Assembly: GCF_001975665.1 (NCBI RefSeq)
Contig: NZ_CP019419.1
Location: 3,703,501-3,767,500 of the forward strand
Length of the DNA: 64,000 bases
Source of the DNA: Polaribacter reichenbachii
GTDB taxonomy: Bacteria; Bacteroidota; Bacteroidia; Flavobacteriales; Flavobacteriaceae
Direction of reading: 5' to 3'
Position 1 is the first letter of the stretch. Each line of letters opens with the position of its first letter. Positions 1 to 8,840 of the stretch are shown piece by piece. Position numbers and translations under genes: made by a program. The notes below the pieces were generated by a model. It was given only the letters and a program-made list of their open reading frames with translations. It was not told the DNA's origin and did not search any database.

Positions 1-1
1 A

Positions 2-145
2 ATCGCAATTACATATCAACCAATTCAAACTTTTGAATTAGGTATTAACAATCAGATTTCTACAGAAATTCTATCTGTTTATCAATCAATCTACAGATTT
101 AATTTTCATTCCAACATCTGGCAACCGCCTCAATTGATTAGCTAA
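2..145 (+). CDS. 3' end of an unidentified gene (partial)
   Basis: An open frame enters from the left edge and stops at TAA 143-145, giving 47 residues that end in WQPPQLIS. Only the C-terminus is visible. It lies 51 bp before the TonB receptor in the same orientation, so it may be the first gene of the metal operon. Small cysteine/His proteins with a terminal Pro-Pro (HYC_CC_PP family) often precede such receptors in Bacteroidota, and the PP near the end fits that weakly. The short length means a chance open frame is possible. Confidence 0.35.
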   Translation: MAITYQPIQTFELGINNQISTEILSVYQSIYRFNFHSNIWQPPQLIS

Positions 146-196
146 TTTATCGACCACAAGTCAAGAATTTTTAGTTAATTAATTTTTACATTTTCA

Positions 197-2383
197 ATGA
201 ATAAATACATATTGAGCGCAATGCTCACAATTATAATATGCTTTTCAGTAAAAGCACAAACCTCTGATATCTTAATAAAAGTCCTTTCAGAATCCGAAAA
301 CGAACCGTTATTAGGAGCAACAGTATATTTTGAGGAATTAGAAAAAGGAGCAGTAACCGATTTTGACGGAATTGCAACTTTTACAGAAATTCCAAACGGA
401 GAACTTATTCTAATAATTTCATATTTAGGTTTTGAAACCTTAAAAACTACTATTCTAATCCCTAATGGTTCAAACTTAATTTTCAAGTTAAAAAGTGGAG
501 GAAATGAATTGGATGAAGTTGTGTTACAATCTTCAAGAAGTACAAGAACGGTAAGAAAAATTCCAACAAGAATAGAATATATTGGTGCAGAAGAATTAGG
601 AGAAAAAGCCATAATGAATCCCACCAATATCTCAATGGTACTTCGTGAAAGCACAGGAATTCAAATGCAACAAACTTCTTTAAGTAGCGGAAGTACAAAT
701 ATTAGAATACAAGGACTTGATGGACGCTACACGCAACTTTTAAGAGATGGATTTCCTCTTTATGGAGGTTTTTCAAGTGGTTTGAGCATATTGCAAATTC
801 CACCATTAGACTTACAACAGTTTGAAATTATTAAAGGAAGTTCTTCAACACTATATGGTGGTGGAGCAATTGCAGGTTTAATAAATATGGTTTCAAAAAC
901 ACCTGACGAAGAACCAGCTTTAGATATTATGTTGACGCAAACCCAAGCATTAGGAAGTACAGCAAATGTATTTTACAGCAAGCGAAATGAGAAATTTGGT
1001 GTTTCACTTTACGGTTCTGGTCATTACCAAAAAGTTTATGACCCAGAAAATGATGGATTTAGTAATTTACCAAAAACAACATCAATTTCATTCAACCCAA
1101 AATTCTTTTATTATCCATCAGAAAAAACAACGTTTTGGATTGGTTTAAATGGTACTTACGATGACAGAATTGGTGGAGATGTAACAAAAATTGAAAGTGG
1201 AGAAAACGGAATTCATCAATATACAGAAGAAAATATCTCAAAGAGGTTGAGCAGTCAAGCAGTTTATAAAACGCAAATAGATTCAATAAGTTCTTTGAAC
1301 ATAAAAAATAGTATTTCCTTTTTCGATAGAAACCTTACTATTCCAGATTTTAATTTTGACGGTAAACAAATCAACACGTTTACAGAAATCACTTATCAAA
1401 AAGCATCTTCAAAAGCTGATTGGATTTTTGGAGCAAACTTATACACTTCAAATTTTGATGAAAATGATAATGCAACTTTACAACGTGACCAAACAGATAT
1501 AACGTATGGAATGTTCGCAAACAACATTTATGACCTTTCAGATAATTGGATTTTAGAAACTGGATTGAGAGCTGATTACAACACAGACTTTGGATTTTTT
1601 CCACTTCCAAGAATTTCATTATTGTATAAAAATGACAATGGATTTTCAAGCAGAATTGGTGGTGGTTTAGGCTACAAAATACCAGATATTTTTACAGAAG
1701 AAGCAGAATTTATAAATTTTGAAAATGTACTTGGTATAGATAAATCAAACTTAAAAGCAGAACGTTCTTACGGTTTAAATCTTGACTTTAATTATAAAAC
1801 TCGTCTATTTGAGAGTATAGGTTTTTCTATTAATCAGCTTTTTTACGTTTCTGCAATAAACAACGGTTTATTATTAAATAGTACAGATAATGGATTGTTT
1901 GCATTTGAAAATGCAACCGACGAAATTTTAAGTAAAGGAGCAGAAACAAACATAAAGTTTACCTACAAAGACTTTCGATGGTTTTTAAATTATGCGCTAA
2001 TAGATACAAAATTGAACTATTTGGCAGGAAATCCGCAAAAGCCATTAACAGCAAAACATAATGCAGGAAGCGTACTGATGTACGAATCTGAAAAATGGCG
2101 AATCGGTTATGAAACATTTTATACAGGAAAGCAATTTTTGTCAAACGGAACTGAAACAACAGACTTTGTAACTATGGGTTTACTTTTAATGAGGAATTTT
2201 AAGTTTGGTAGTGCTTTCGTAAATTTTGAAAATTTCACAGATAGAAGGCAAAGTAGGTTTTCACCTTTGGTTTTGCCACCTCACGAAAATCCTATATTTC
2301 CAGAAATATATGCACCAACAGATGGATTTATATTTAGCGTAGGAATAATAATTAAACCATTTGGAAACGAAGACCACGATTAA
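197..2383 (+). CDS. TonB-dependent receptor, metal-type
   Basis: Outer-membrane active transporter of 728 aa. Residues 1-21 are a signal peptide ending in VKAQ. They are followed by a carboxypeptidase-regulatory-like beta-sandwich (about 23-100, with LLGATVYFEE and GLATFTEI-type strands) that is typical of Bacteroidota receptors. The plug domain follows (about 115-235, with NIRIQGLDGRYTQLLRDG and IIKGSSSTLYGGGAIAGLIN), then a beta-barrel to the C-terminus. The next genes are a Fur-family regulator 2 bp downstream and a P1B-type ATPase, so the substrate is probably a metal ion or metal complex such as zinc. This reading of the substrate is inference from context; the family assignment is firm. 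The gene lies outside the cassette array proper, or in an unusually large cassette whose left end is outside the window. Confidence 0.93.
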   Translation: MNKYILSAMLTIIICFSVKAQTSDILIKVLSESENEPLLGATVYFEELEKGAVTDFDGIATFTEIPNGELILIISYLGFETLKTTILIPNGSNLIFKLKSGGNELDEVVLQSSRSTRTVRKIPTRIEYIGAEELGEKAIMNPTNISMVLRESTGIQMQQTSLSSGSTNIRIQGLDGRYTQLLRDGFPLYGGFSSGLSILQIPPLDLQQFEIIKGSSSTLYGGGAIAGLINMVSKTPDEEPALDIMLTQTQALGSTANVFYSKRNEKFGVSLYGSGHYQKVYDPENDGFSNLPKTTSISFNPKFFYYPSEKTTFWIGLNGTYDDRIGGDVTKIESGENGIHQYTEENISKRLSSQAVYKTQIDSISSLNIKNSISFFDRNLTIPDFNFDGKQINTFTEITYQKASSKADWIFGANLYTSNFDENDNATLQRDQTDITYGMFANNIYDLSDNWILETGLRADYNTDFGFFPLPRISLLYKNDNGFSSRIGGGLGYKIPDIFTEEAEFINFENVLGIDKSNLKAERSYGLNLDFNYKTRLFESIGFSINQLFYVSAINNGLLLNSTDNGLFAFENATDEILSKGAETNIKFTYKDFRWFLNYALIDTKLNYLAGNPQKPLTAKHNAGSVLMYESEKWRIGYETFYTGKQFLSNGTETTDFVTMGLLLMRNFKFGSAFVNFENFTDRRQSRFSPLVLPPHENPIFPEIYAPTDGFIFSVGIIIKPFGNEDHD

Positions 2384-2385
2384 TT

Positions 2386-2802
2386 ATGCAAACAATAGAA
2401 AAATTATTAGAGTCAAAAGATATACGAGTTACGGCAATGCGTTTACTTATTTATAAGTTTCTTGCAGAAAAAGAAGTCGCTGTTACATTGAGTGATATCG
2501 AAAGTGCTTTTGATAAAGCAGATAGAACGACATTGTATAGAACAGTAAAAACATTTGAGGAAAAAGCGATAGTGCATCAAATAGACGATGGTACAGGAAT
2601 TACAAAATATGCTTTGTGTGAAAAAGGTTGTAATTGCGAAATTGAAACCGATTTGCATTTGCATTTTCATTGCAACAACTGTAACGAAACTGTTTGTTTA
2701 ACAGAGCATAAAATCCCTCAAATTAAAGTGCCTGATGGTTTTGTTTCAGAAAATGTAAACTTGGTTGTAAAAGGAATTTGTGATAAATGTAGTGGTCAAT
2801 AA
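2386..2802 (+). CDS. Fur-family transcriptional regulator
   Basis: A 138-aa Fur/Zur-type metalloregulator. It has an N-terminal winged helix (residues about 1-75, including the recognition region TTLYRTVKTFEEKAIVH) and a C-terminal dimerisation and metal domain with the HLHFHC-NNC motif and a C-terminal CDKC pair, the usual structural zinc ligands. It probably represses the operon it belongs to in response to zinc or another divalent metal; that is inferred from position. It starts 2 bp after the receptor stop, which indicates translational coupling. The protein is near the shorter end of the family. Whether it senses iron, zinc or peroxide cannot be read from the sequence. Confidence 0.9.
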   Translation: MQTIEKLLESKDIRVTAMRLLIYKFLAEKEVAVTLSDIESAFDKADRTTLYRTVKTFEEKAIVHQIDDGTGITKYALCEKGCNCEIETDLHLHFHCNNCNETVCLTEHKIPQIKVPDGFVSENVNLVVKGICDKCSGQ

Positions 2803-2855
2803 TTGCACTTCCATTGCATTGATATTTAGAGCATTTTTGTATCAAATTAGAAATT

Positions 2856-3440
2856 ATGTTATTATTTGCTTATCTGATATTATATTTTTTATTGGTCTTT
2901 GTATTAAGGTCTTTATTACTATGGAAAAAAACAGGTATAAACCCATTAACGTTTAATAAAACTGATGATGCTCACGGTTTTAATGGCAAGGTATTTACAT
3001 TTATCTCGTTTTTGGAATTAATAGTTGTTGGAATCTATGCTTTTAAAAGTGAATGGTATGAATACTTGCTTCCATTTTGGTATATAGAAAACTCTACTTT
3101 ACACAAGATTGGTTGGGCACTTTTGTTTCTATCGTTAATTGTAGTATGGATTTCTCAAAGTCAAATGGCGAATTCTTGGAGAATTGGGATTGATGAAAAT
3201 AACAAAACTAAATTAGTTACAAATGGAATGTTTTCAATTTCAAGAAACCCAATTTTTCTTGGTATTATGATAGCAAATATCGGATTGTTTTTAGCGATAC
3301 CAAACGCTTTTACATTATTAATAATTTCGTTATCAACAATAAGTATAAACACACAAATTAGATTAGAAGAAGAGTTTTTAAAAAGAGAATTCGAAAATGA
3401 TTATTTAGAGTATGCAAAAAAAGTAAGACGTTGGATATAA
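2856..3440 (+). CDS. isoprenylcysteine carboxyl methyltransferase-like membrane protein
   Basis: A 194-aa integral membrane protein with about five hydrophobic segments. The C-terminal part contains the signature of the ICMT/phospholipid methyltransferase family: a GMFSISRNPIFLGIM stretch followed by a helix and a terminal EEEFLKREFENDYLEYAKKVRRWI-type tail. The RNP-x-(Y/F) region and the final glutamate-rich tail bind S-adenosylmethionine in characterised relatives. Members encoded beside heavy-metal ATPases are common in Bacteroidota, but their role in metal handling is not defined. It sits 53 bp after the Fur-family gene and 26 bp before the ATPase, so it is probably in one transcript. The family call is good; the substrate is unknown. 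Confidence 0.82.
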   Translation: MLLFAYLILYFLLVFVLRSLLLWKKTGINPLTFNKTDDAHGFNGKVFTFISFLELIVVGIYAFKSEWYEYLLPFWYIENSTLHKIGWALLFLSLIVVWISQSQMANSWRIGIDENNKTKLVTNGMFSISRNPIFLGIMIANIGLFLAIPNAFTLLIISLSTISINTQIRLEEEFLKREFENDYLEYAKKVRRWI

Positions 3441-3466
3441 ATATTTCTTATCTAAAGAATTAAATA

Positions 3467-5422
3467 ATGATGAAAAAAAAGAAAATCAATTTAAGAGATT
3501 TAAAACCAAATTCGGAAGAGCAACATAGTCACGATGATGGTCATAATCATAGTGGTCAACCCAATAACTTTAAAGCCTATATACCAGCTATAATTAGCTT
3601 TACGATGCTCATTATTGGTATTGCTTTAGATAATTTTGATGTTGCATTTTTTAAAGATTGGCTTCGAATTGTGTGGTATATCATTGCCTATTTACCAGTA
3701 GGATTCCCAGTATTAAAAGAAGGTTGGGAAAGTATTAAAAAAGGCGATGTATTTACAGAGTTCTTTTTAATGTCAATAGCAACAATTGGTGCATTCATCA
3801 TTGGCGAATATCCCGAAGGAGTTGCAGTAATGTTATTTTATGCAGTTGGCGAATTGTTTCAAAATGCAGCAGTCAACAGAGCGAAATCTAATATCAAAGC
3901 ATTGCTCGATGTAAGACCTAATGAGGCTTTGGTTTATCGGAATAACGATTACATTTCGGTTAATCCCGAAACAGTTGAAATTGGAGAAAAAGTACAAGTG
4001 CGTGTGGGCGAAAAAGTTCCTTTAGATGGTATTTTGATTTCCGAAAAAGGCTCTTTCAATACAGCAGCATTAACAGGCGAAAGCAAACCTGACACTATTG
4101 CGAAAAACGAAAAAGTCTTTGCTGGAAGTATTAATATGGATAGTGTAATTGAAATTGAAACAACTAAAGAATTTAAGGATAGTTCCATTGCTCGAATTTT
4201 GGATATGGTTCAAAATGCGACAGCTCGTAAATCAAAAACGGAATTATTCATTAGACAATTTGCAAGAATTTACACGCCAATCGTTGTGTTTTTAGCAATT
4301 GGAGTTACGTTTTTACCGTACTTTTTTGTGGATGATTATGTATTTAGAGATTGGTTGTATCGTGCCTTAATTTTTCTCGTGATTTCGTGTCCTTGTGCGT
4401 TGGTAATTTCAATTCCGTTAGGCTACTTTGGCGGATTGGGAGCAGCTTCAAAAAACGGAATTTTATTTAAAGGCGCTTCGTTTCTAGATGCAATGACAAA
4501 AATAAATACGTTGGTTATGGATAAAACAGGAACTGTAACCAAAGGTGTTTTCAAGATTAAAGAAATTAAAGCAATTGATTGGGAAGAAACCGAATTTATG
4601 AAATATTTGATGGCGATGGAAGAACAATCTACGCATCCAATCGCCAAAGCTATTTTAGAATATAAAGCAAACGGAGCAGATTTTGAGGCTACAGAAGTTT
4701 CAGAAATCGCTGGAAAAGGTTTGAAAGGTATTGTAAATGGCAAAACCGTTTTAGTTGGAAACAAAGCGTTGATGACAGCAAATAATGTTGAAGTTTCGAA
4801 GGAAACGGAAAACATTGTTGAATCAATTGTTTTAGTCGCTATCGATGTAAAATTTGCAGGTTATGTGGTTATTGCGGATGAATTGAAAGACGATGCAAAA
4901 GACACAATTATTAATTTACAAAAAGTAGGCATTAAAAATATTATGATGCTTTCGGGAGACAAAGATTCCATAACTCAAAAAGTTGCTGCCGAATTAAACA
5001 TTGAAAAAGCCAAAGGCGGATTATTGCCAGAAGATAAACTGAATGAGGTTGAGCTTTTAAAGAAGAATCCCGAAAACAAAATTGCCTTCATTGGAGATGG
5101 AATTAACGATGCGCCAGTTTTAGCCGCAAGTGATGTCGGAATTGCAATGGGTGGTTTAGGAAGTGATGTTGCAATAGAAACCGCAGATGTGATAATTCAA
5201 ACCGACCAACCTTCGAAAGTTGTAAAAGCAATACAAATAGGTCGTTCCACTCGAAAAATTGTTTGGCAAAATATTGGTTTAGCTTTTGGAGTAAAAGTGA
5301 TTGTATTGATTTTAGGAGCAGGTGGATTGGCGACAATGTGGGAAGCAGTTTTTGCCGATGTTGGTGTGGCTTTATTAGCAATCTTAAACGCTGTAAGATT
5401 ACAGAAAATGAAGTGGGATTGA
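3467..5422 (+). CDS. P1B-type heavy-metal-transporting ATPase (Zn/Cd/Pb-like)
   Basis: A 651-aa ATP-driven metal exporter. The N-terminus is His-rich (HSHDDGHNHSG, about residues 20-30) and lacks a CxxC HMA domain, so it may bind metal through histidines. Visible signatures are the TGES actuator motif, the intramembrane SCPCAL metal site near residue 308, the phosphorylation motif DKTGT near 352, the STHPIAK histidine-proline motif and the GDGINDAP hinge near 543. The CPC motif with a His-rich tail points to the Zn/Cd/Pb group rather than copper, although this is inference. It is the last gene of the metal operon; a shared palindrome and the first array repeat follow its stop codon. Confidence 0.93.
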   Translation: MMKKKKINLRDLKPNSEEQHSHDDGHNHSGQPNNFKAYIPAIISFTMLIIGIALDNFDVAFFKDWLRIVWYIIAYLPVGFPVLKEGWESIKKGDVFTEFFLMSIATIGAFIIGEYPEGVAVMLFYAVGELFQNAAVNRAKSNIKALLDVRPNEALVYRNNDYISVNPETVEIGEKVQVRVGEKVPLDGILISEKGSFNTAALTGESKPDTIAKNEKVFAGSINMDSVIEIETTKEFKDSSIARILDMVQNATARKSKTELFIRQFARIYTPIVVFLAIGVTFLPYFFVDDYVFRDWLYRALIFLVISCPCALVISIPLGYFGGLGAASKNGILFKGASFLDAMTKINTLVMDKTGTVTKGVFKIKEIKAIDWEETEFMKYLMAMEEQSTHPIAKAILEYKANGADFEATEVSEIAGKGLKGIVNGKTVLVGNKALMTANNVEVSKETENIVESIVLVAIDVKFAGYVVIADELKDDAKDTIINLQKVGIKNIMMLSGDKDSITQKVAAELNIEKAKGGLLPEDKLNEVELLKKNPENKIAFIGDGINDAPVLAASDVGIAMGGLGSDVAIETADVIIQTDQPSKVVKAIQIGRSTRKIVWQNIGLAFGVKVIVLILGAGGLATMWEAVFADVGVALLAILNAVRLQKMKWD

Positions 5423-5613
5423 GAAATGTTGCGGAAAAATTTGGTGCTAACATTAAAAATCGATTATTGAAAAGCCAACGCTAAAAGCCATACACATTCA
5501 CAGTCGCATCATCCACGCTTCACCCAAACTGTAAAAGAGTATGTCTTGCCAACGCTTACTTTTGAACTAAATAACAAACATCGGAAAACCAAGCTGAACG
5601 TGAAAAGCACTAT
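5423..5613. other. non-coding tail of the metal operon
   Basis: There is no gene here. It holds palindrome P1 (listed separately) and then about 55 bp that are nearly the same as the bases before the next array repeat at 12398-12454. Together with the repeat at 5614-5811, this makes a direct repeat of about 340 bp (5471-5811 and 12311-12651) flanking the large restriction-modification cassette. A reverse-strand copy of a cassette-start motif (GTTAGCACCA then AATTT) lies at 5442-5451. Confidence 0.6.
5473..5556. repeat. palindromic repeat P1 (second repeat family)
   Basis: An imperfect palindrome. The arm AAGCCATACACATTCACAGT pairs with ACTGTAAAAGAGTATGTCTT, and the element is bordered by GCCAACGC at both ends. 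Relatives at 12311 and 47244 have a CGCAATT/AATTGCA-type stem end instead, a compensated change, while the unpaired CACATT versus AAAAGAG positions stay fixed. It lies directly after a coding sequence. Confidence 0.6.
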
Positions 5614-5811
5614 GCACAACAATGTATATAAAACATAGCTATTATAGGCTTTCCGAGAGGTTTTTACTTCTTTATTAAGTCCGCCAAATTTTTATTTTTG
5701 TATATTTAGAAAATAGAAAGATAAACATAAAAAATAAAAATTCGGCTAGTGTTTAATCCGAAAAGTTAGCGTCTATTTATACGCTACGTTTCATATACGG
5801 AGACGTTGTGC
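5614..5811 (+). repeat. attC-like cassette repeat 1 (long class G)
   Basis: The left box is GCACAAC and the right box GTTGTGC, in a 198-bp element. The outer arms GTATATAAAACATAGC and GCTACGTTTCATATAC pair. The left box is preceded by TAT, so the segment upstream ends with the same barcode (TATGCAC) as the next cassette. The right box opens the restriction-modification cassette with barcode GTGCATA. This is the first repeat of the array in the window. Confidence 0.82.
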
Positions 5812-5855
5812 ATAATGCGGAAAATCGAGCAAAACAGTAAATTTTCGTTCTGAAA

Positions 5856-5933
5856 AGCCAACCGCATAGTCAAGCACATTTCATTTTTTTCGTGCCTCAA
5901 AAAATAAAAAGAGCTTGCCTTTCCCCACCACTC
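5856..5933. repeat. palindromic repeat P2
   Basis: A member of the second palindrome family. It begins with AGCCAACCGCATA, has arms CAAGCACATTT and AAAAAGAGCTTG, and ends in a C-rich CCCCACCACTC. The CACATT/AAAGAG mismatch seen in the other members is kept although the stem sequence differs. It lies just inside the start of the restriction-modification cassette. Confidence 0.5.
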
Positions 5934-6020
5934 ACTTTTTAGTATGATGATTTTAATACTCATTTAGTGAGATATTGAAAATAGTTCTTTACATTAGTGG
6001 ACTGAATAAAAAATTCAAAA

Positions 6021-6215
6021 ATGAACCGAATAAAAGAGGTTTTAGAAGAAAAAGGAATAAAACAAATCTGGCTATCCGAACAGTTAGGGAAAAGTTACAA
6101 TATGGTTAATTCTTACGCTCAAAACAGAAGACAACCAAGTATTGAAGACTTGTATAAAATAGCGAAAATATTAAATGTAAATCCAAAAGATTTACTAAAA
6201 GAAAAAGTAAATTAA
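6021..6215 (+). CDS. small XRE-type helix-turn-helix regulator, likely restriction controller
   Basis: A 64-aa Cro/C1-type DNA-binding protein that is little more than one helix-turn-helix: KQIWLSEQLGKSYNMVNSYA as helices 2-3, then QPSIEDLYKIAKILNVNP as helices 4-5. It is the first gene of a five-gene module and ends 1 bp before the methyltransferase start. Small XRE proteins in this place usually act as controller (C) proteins that delay nuclease expression until methylation is complete; that role is inferred. The upstream region contains two similar CATTTAGTG/CATTAGTG stretches (about 5960 and 5992) that could be operator half-sites, but I am not certain of this. Confidence 0.85.
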   Translation: MNRIKEVLEEKGIKQIWLSEQLGKSYNMVNSYAQNRRQPSIEDLYKIAKILNVNPKDLLKEKVN

Positions 6216-6216
6216 T

Positions 6217-7575
6217 TTGGAACAATTAGAAATTAATCAAATAAGTGCGCTAGCAAAACCTATGCAATATCTTGGTGCAAAAAACCGAGTTATTGATTTA
6301 ATCCTTAGTGAAAGTGAAAAATATATTGAAACAGGTTATGTTCTAGATTTATTTAGTGGTTCTTCAATTGTATCACAAGCTTATAGTAATATTGGTAAAA
6401 ATGTCATCTCTAATGATGTGCAAAAATTTAGCGGAATTATATCAAAAACCTTCTTGAAAATTGATTTTGAACCTAGCTTTTTAAATTTTCCTCTTGATGT
6501 TTTATTTAAAAATTCGGACAATAAATATTTCGGAATTTATAAAGACTGGATAAAAAAAGAAGAAAATTATTTACAAAAAGGAGACACAAAGAGCCTTTTA
6601 AATCTTTACAAAAACTTTCCTCTAATATGGAATGGTAAAAAAAACAATTCGGATGAGATAAATAGCATTTTTTCAAAAATGACAATTCATTTAAATAAAC
6701 CTGCATTTAATATTGCACCTCTATTTACAACAATATATGCTGGAACATATTTTGGAATAAAACAATCAATCCAAATTGACAATCATAGAAGTAGGCTGGA
6801 AGAATTACTAAATAATAATGAAATTAATTCTTGGCAATACAATTTAATACTTACTTCTCTGATTAGTGTCATTTCACAAATCGTAAATAGTGCAGGTAAA
6901 CATTTTGCACAACCAATAAAATTTGAAAATATTCTAAAAAATGATTTATTAGAATCTAGATTGTATAAAAACAGACTAATTGATATCGATACAGCATTAT
7001 TAGAAAATATTACGAGCAATATTGCTCTCATTAAAAATAATATTTTACCCACTAATAATATAGTCCTTAGTAAAACAATGGAATCAGTAATTAGCGATAT
7101 AAATGAATTACCAAATATTGACTTAATTTATGCTGACCCACCTTATACTGCTCAGCAATATTCAAGATTTTATCATATACCTGAAATTTTAATTGAATAC
7201 AAAATACCTGAATTACAAATTCATAGAGATAAAGTAACAACTGGTCTTTATCCATCAGATAAATTCAAATCAAGGTTTTGTTCAATGATAAAAGCACCTG
7301 AAGCTTTTTCTGATTTACTTAAATTAACAAAAAAAACAAAGTCAACATTATTATTAAGTTATTCAAAGTCATTATCGGAAGATAATGGAAACAAAAGAAT
7401 GATTACAATAGAGCAATTAGAAAAGCTGAAAGAAAAAATCATTCCAAATTATCAAATGCAAGTTGTTGAATTAGATTTAAAATACAAGCAACTTAATAAC
7501 CAAGATGCAATTAATCAAAAAACAGAAAGCATAGAAGTTTTAATTGTTTTTTCTAAAAATAATATCAATCAATGA
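6217..7575 (+). CDS. D12-class DNA adenine methyltransferase, subunit 1
   Basis: An N6-adenine DNA methyltransferase of the D12 (Dam-like) class, 452 aa from a TTG start 1 bp after the regulator. An ATG at 6262 (MQYLGAKNRVIDLI) is the other plausible start and matches the usual family N-terminus. Visible motifs are motif X YLGAKNRVIDLI, the SAM-binding DLFSGSS near residues 44-50, and the catalytic motif IV YADPPYTAQQYSRFYH near 305-320. It is longer than Dam because of a central insertion. It should protect host DNA at the site cut by the McrB/LlaJI-like pair downstream. The specificity cannot be predicted. The four-base overlap with the next gene indicates coupled translation. Confidence 0.88.
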   Translation: MEQLEINQISALAKPMQYLGAKNRVIDLILSESEKYIETGYVLDLFSGSSIVSQAYSNIGKNVISNDVQKFSGIISKTFLKIDFEPSFLNFPLDVLFKNSDNKYFGIYKDWIKKEENYLQKGDTKSLLNLYKNFPLIWNGKKNNSDEINSIFSKMTIHLNKPAFNIAPLFTTIYAGTYFGIKQSIQIDNHRSRLEELLNNNEINSWQYNLILTSLISVISQIVNSAGKHFAQPIKFENILKNDLLESRLYKNRLIDIDTALLENITSNIALIKNNILPTNNIVLSKTMESVISDINELPNIDLIYADPPYTAQQYSRFYHIPEILIEYKIPELQIHRDKVTTGLYPSDKFKSRFCSMIKAPEAFSDLLKLTKKTKSTLLLSYSKSLSEDNGNKRMITIEQLEKLKEKIIPNYQMQVVELDLKYKQLNNQDAINQKTESIEVLIVFSKNNINQ

Positions 7576-8840
7576 TTCAAAGATATTTAGGAAATAAGGC
7601 ATCTATTATAGATTCGATAATTGAAGAAGTAGACAATTTGTGTGATAAAGGAGATACAGTTTGTGATATATTCTCTGGAACAATGTCTGTTTCGCTTAAC
7701 TTAAAACTAAATGGCTACAATGTTATTTCTAACGACATTAATAGTTTTTCTTACGTTTTCGGAAAAAGCTACTTATTGAACAACGAAATTCCCTCAATAA
7801 ATTTTAAATCACTTAAAATTAATCCTGATGATTTTATCAAAAAATCAAAAAAAATAGTAGCCACATTAGATTCAAACGAAAAGGGATATAAATTTTTAAA
7901 GAAAAAAGCATTCAAAAGCAATTTTATAGATTTTATAAATATTCTTCAATATTTAGAATCTATAGACAGGTCGTCAATATCTAAAAATTATAGAGAGAGT
8001 TATTTTTTCAATTATTATACTGAAAAAGGCAATGAAAGTAATTTCAAAAGTTCTAGAGGCTCAACTGGAAAAAGAAGATATTTTTCACCAGAAAATGGTA
8101 TTAAACTAGATAATATTTTAAATAAAATAAGAGAATGGTATCAAGAACAAGTAATTGATGACAATCTATATTATCTATTAATAAGTGTGGTTTTGATTTC
8201 GGTTGAAAAAATTAGTAATACTCAAGGAACTTATCACGACTTTATAAGAGAATCCTATGATTCAAGAGCATTAAACACGATTAAACTACTTCCCCCAAAG
8301 TTTGACTTTATATTATCAAATTTAAATGGTCATCAAATTGGAAAGGAAAGAGATTCACTTGATTATATAAAAGAAATCCCAAGACATAAAGTTTTATATA
8401 TTGACCCACCATATAATTTTAGGCAATACACTTCTTATTATTTTATGTTGAACCTAATCTCTGACTATTGTAAAATAAATGATTTACAAGATTATTTTAA
8501 TAAGACGAAATTTGTTAGAGGTCAGAATATGGAAAAAGATTTTTCTTCTACCTTTTGTAAAAATGCACTTTTTATTTCTTCATTAAATGAATTAATTAGT
8601 AATGCCAAAACAGAATGGATAATTATGAGCTATTATAACGGTAGAAATCATAAATCTGGCAACAATGGAGATAAGGAAGGAATATTAGATGATTTAGACA
8701 CCTTTTTTAATTCAGACTTATTTGAAGAAGGCTCGTTACAAGTTAAAAATATTGAAAGAACAAATTATCAAAGTTATGGTGGTCATAATGCCCAAAAAGT
8801 TAATGAAATACTATTTATCGTAAAAAAGAATAATATATGA
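7572..8840 (+). CDS. D12-class DNA adenine methyltransferase, subunit 2
   Basis: The second D12-class N6-adenine methyltransferase, 422 aa. It has motif X QRYLGNKASIIDSI at the N-terminus, the SAM motif CDIFSGTMSV near residues 31-40, and catalytic motif IV YIDPPYNFRQYTSYYF near 277-292. It overlaps the preceding gene by ATGA (7572-7575) and the next by four bases. Two methyltransferases of the same class in one restriction operon suggest an asymmetric recognition site, with one enzyme per strand; characterised LlaJI-type systems also use two methyltransferases, although those are cytosine-C5 enzymes. The two proteins here share architecture but little sequence, so they are not a recent duplication. 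Confidence 0.88.
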   Translation: MIQRYLGNKASIIDSIIEEVDNLCDKGDTVCDIFSGTMSVSLNLKLNGYNVISNDINSFSYVFGKSYLLNNEIPSINFKSLKINPDDFIKKSKKIVATLDSNEKGYKFLKKKAFKSNFIDFINILQYLESIDRSSISKNYRESYFFNYYTEKGNESNFKSSRGSTGKRRYFSPENGIKLDNILNKIREWYQEQVIDDNLYYLLISVVLISVEKISNTQGTYHDFIRESYDSRALNTIKLLPPKFDFILSNLNGHQIGKERDSLDYIKEIPRHKVLYIDPPYNFRQYTSYYFMLNLISDYCKINDLQDYFNKTKFVRGQNMEKDFSSTFCKNALFISSLNELISNAKTEWIIMSYYNGRNHKSGNNGDKEGILDDLDTFFNSDLFEEGSLQVKNIERTNYQSYGGHNAQKVNEILFIVKKNNI

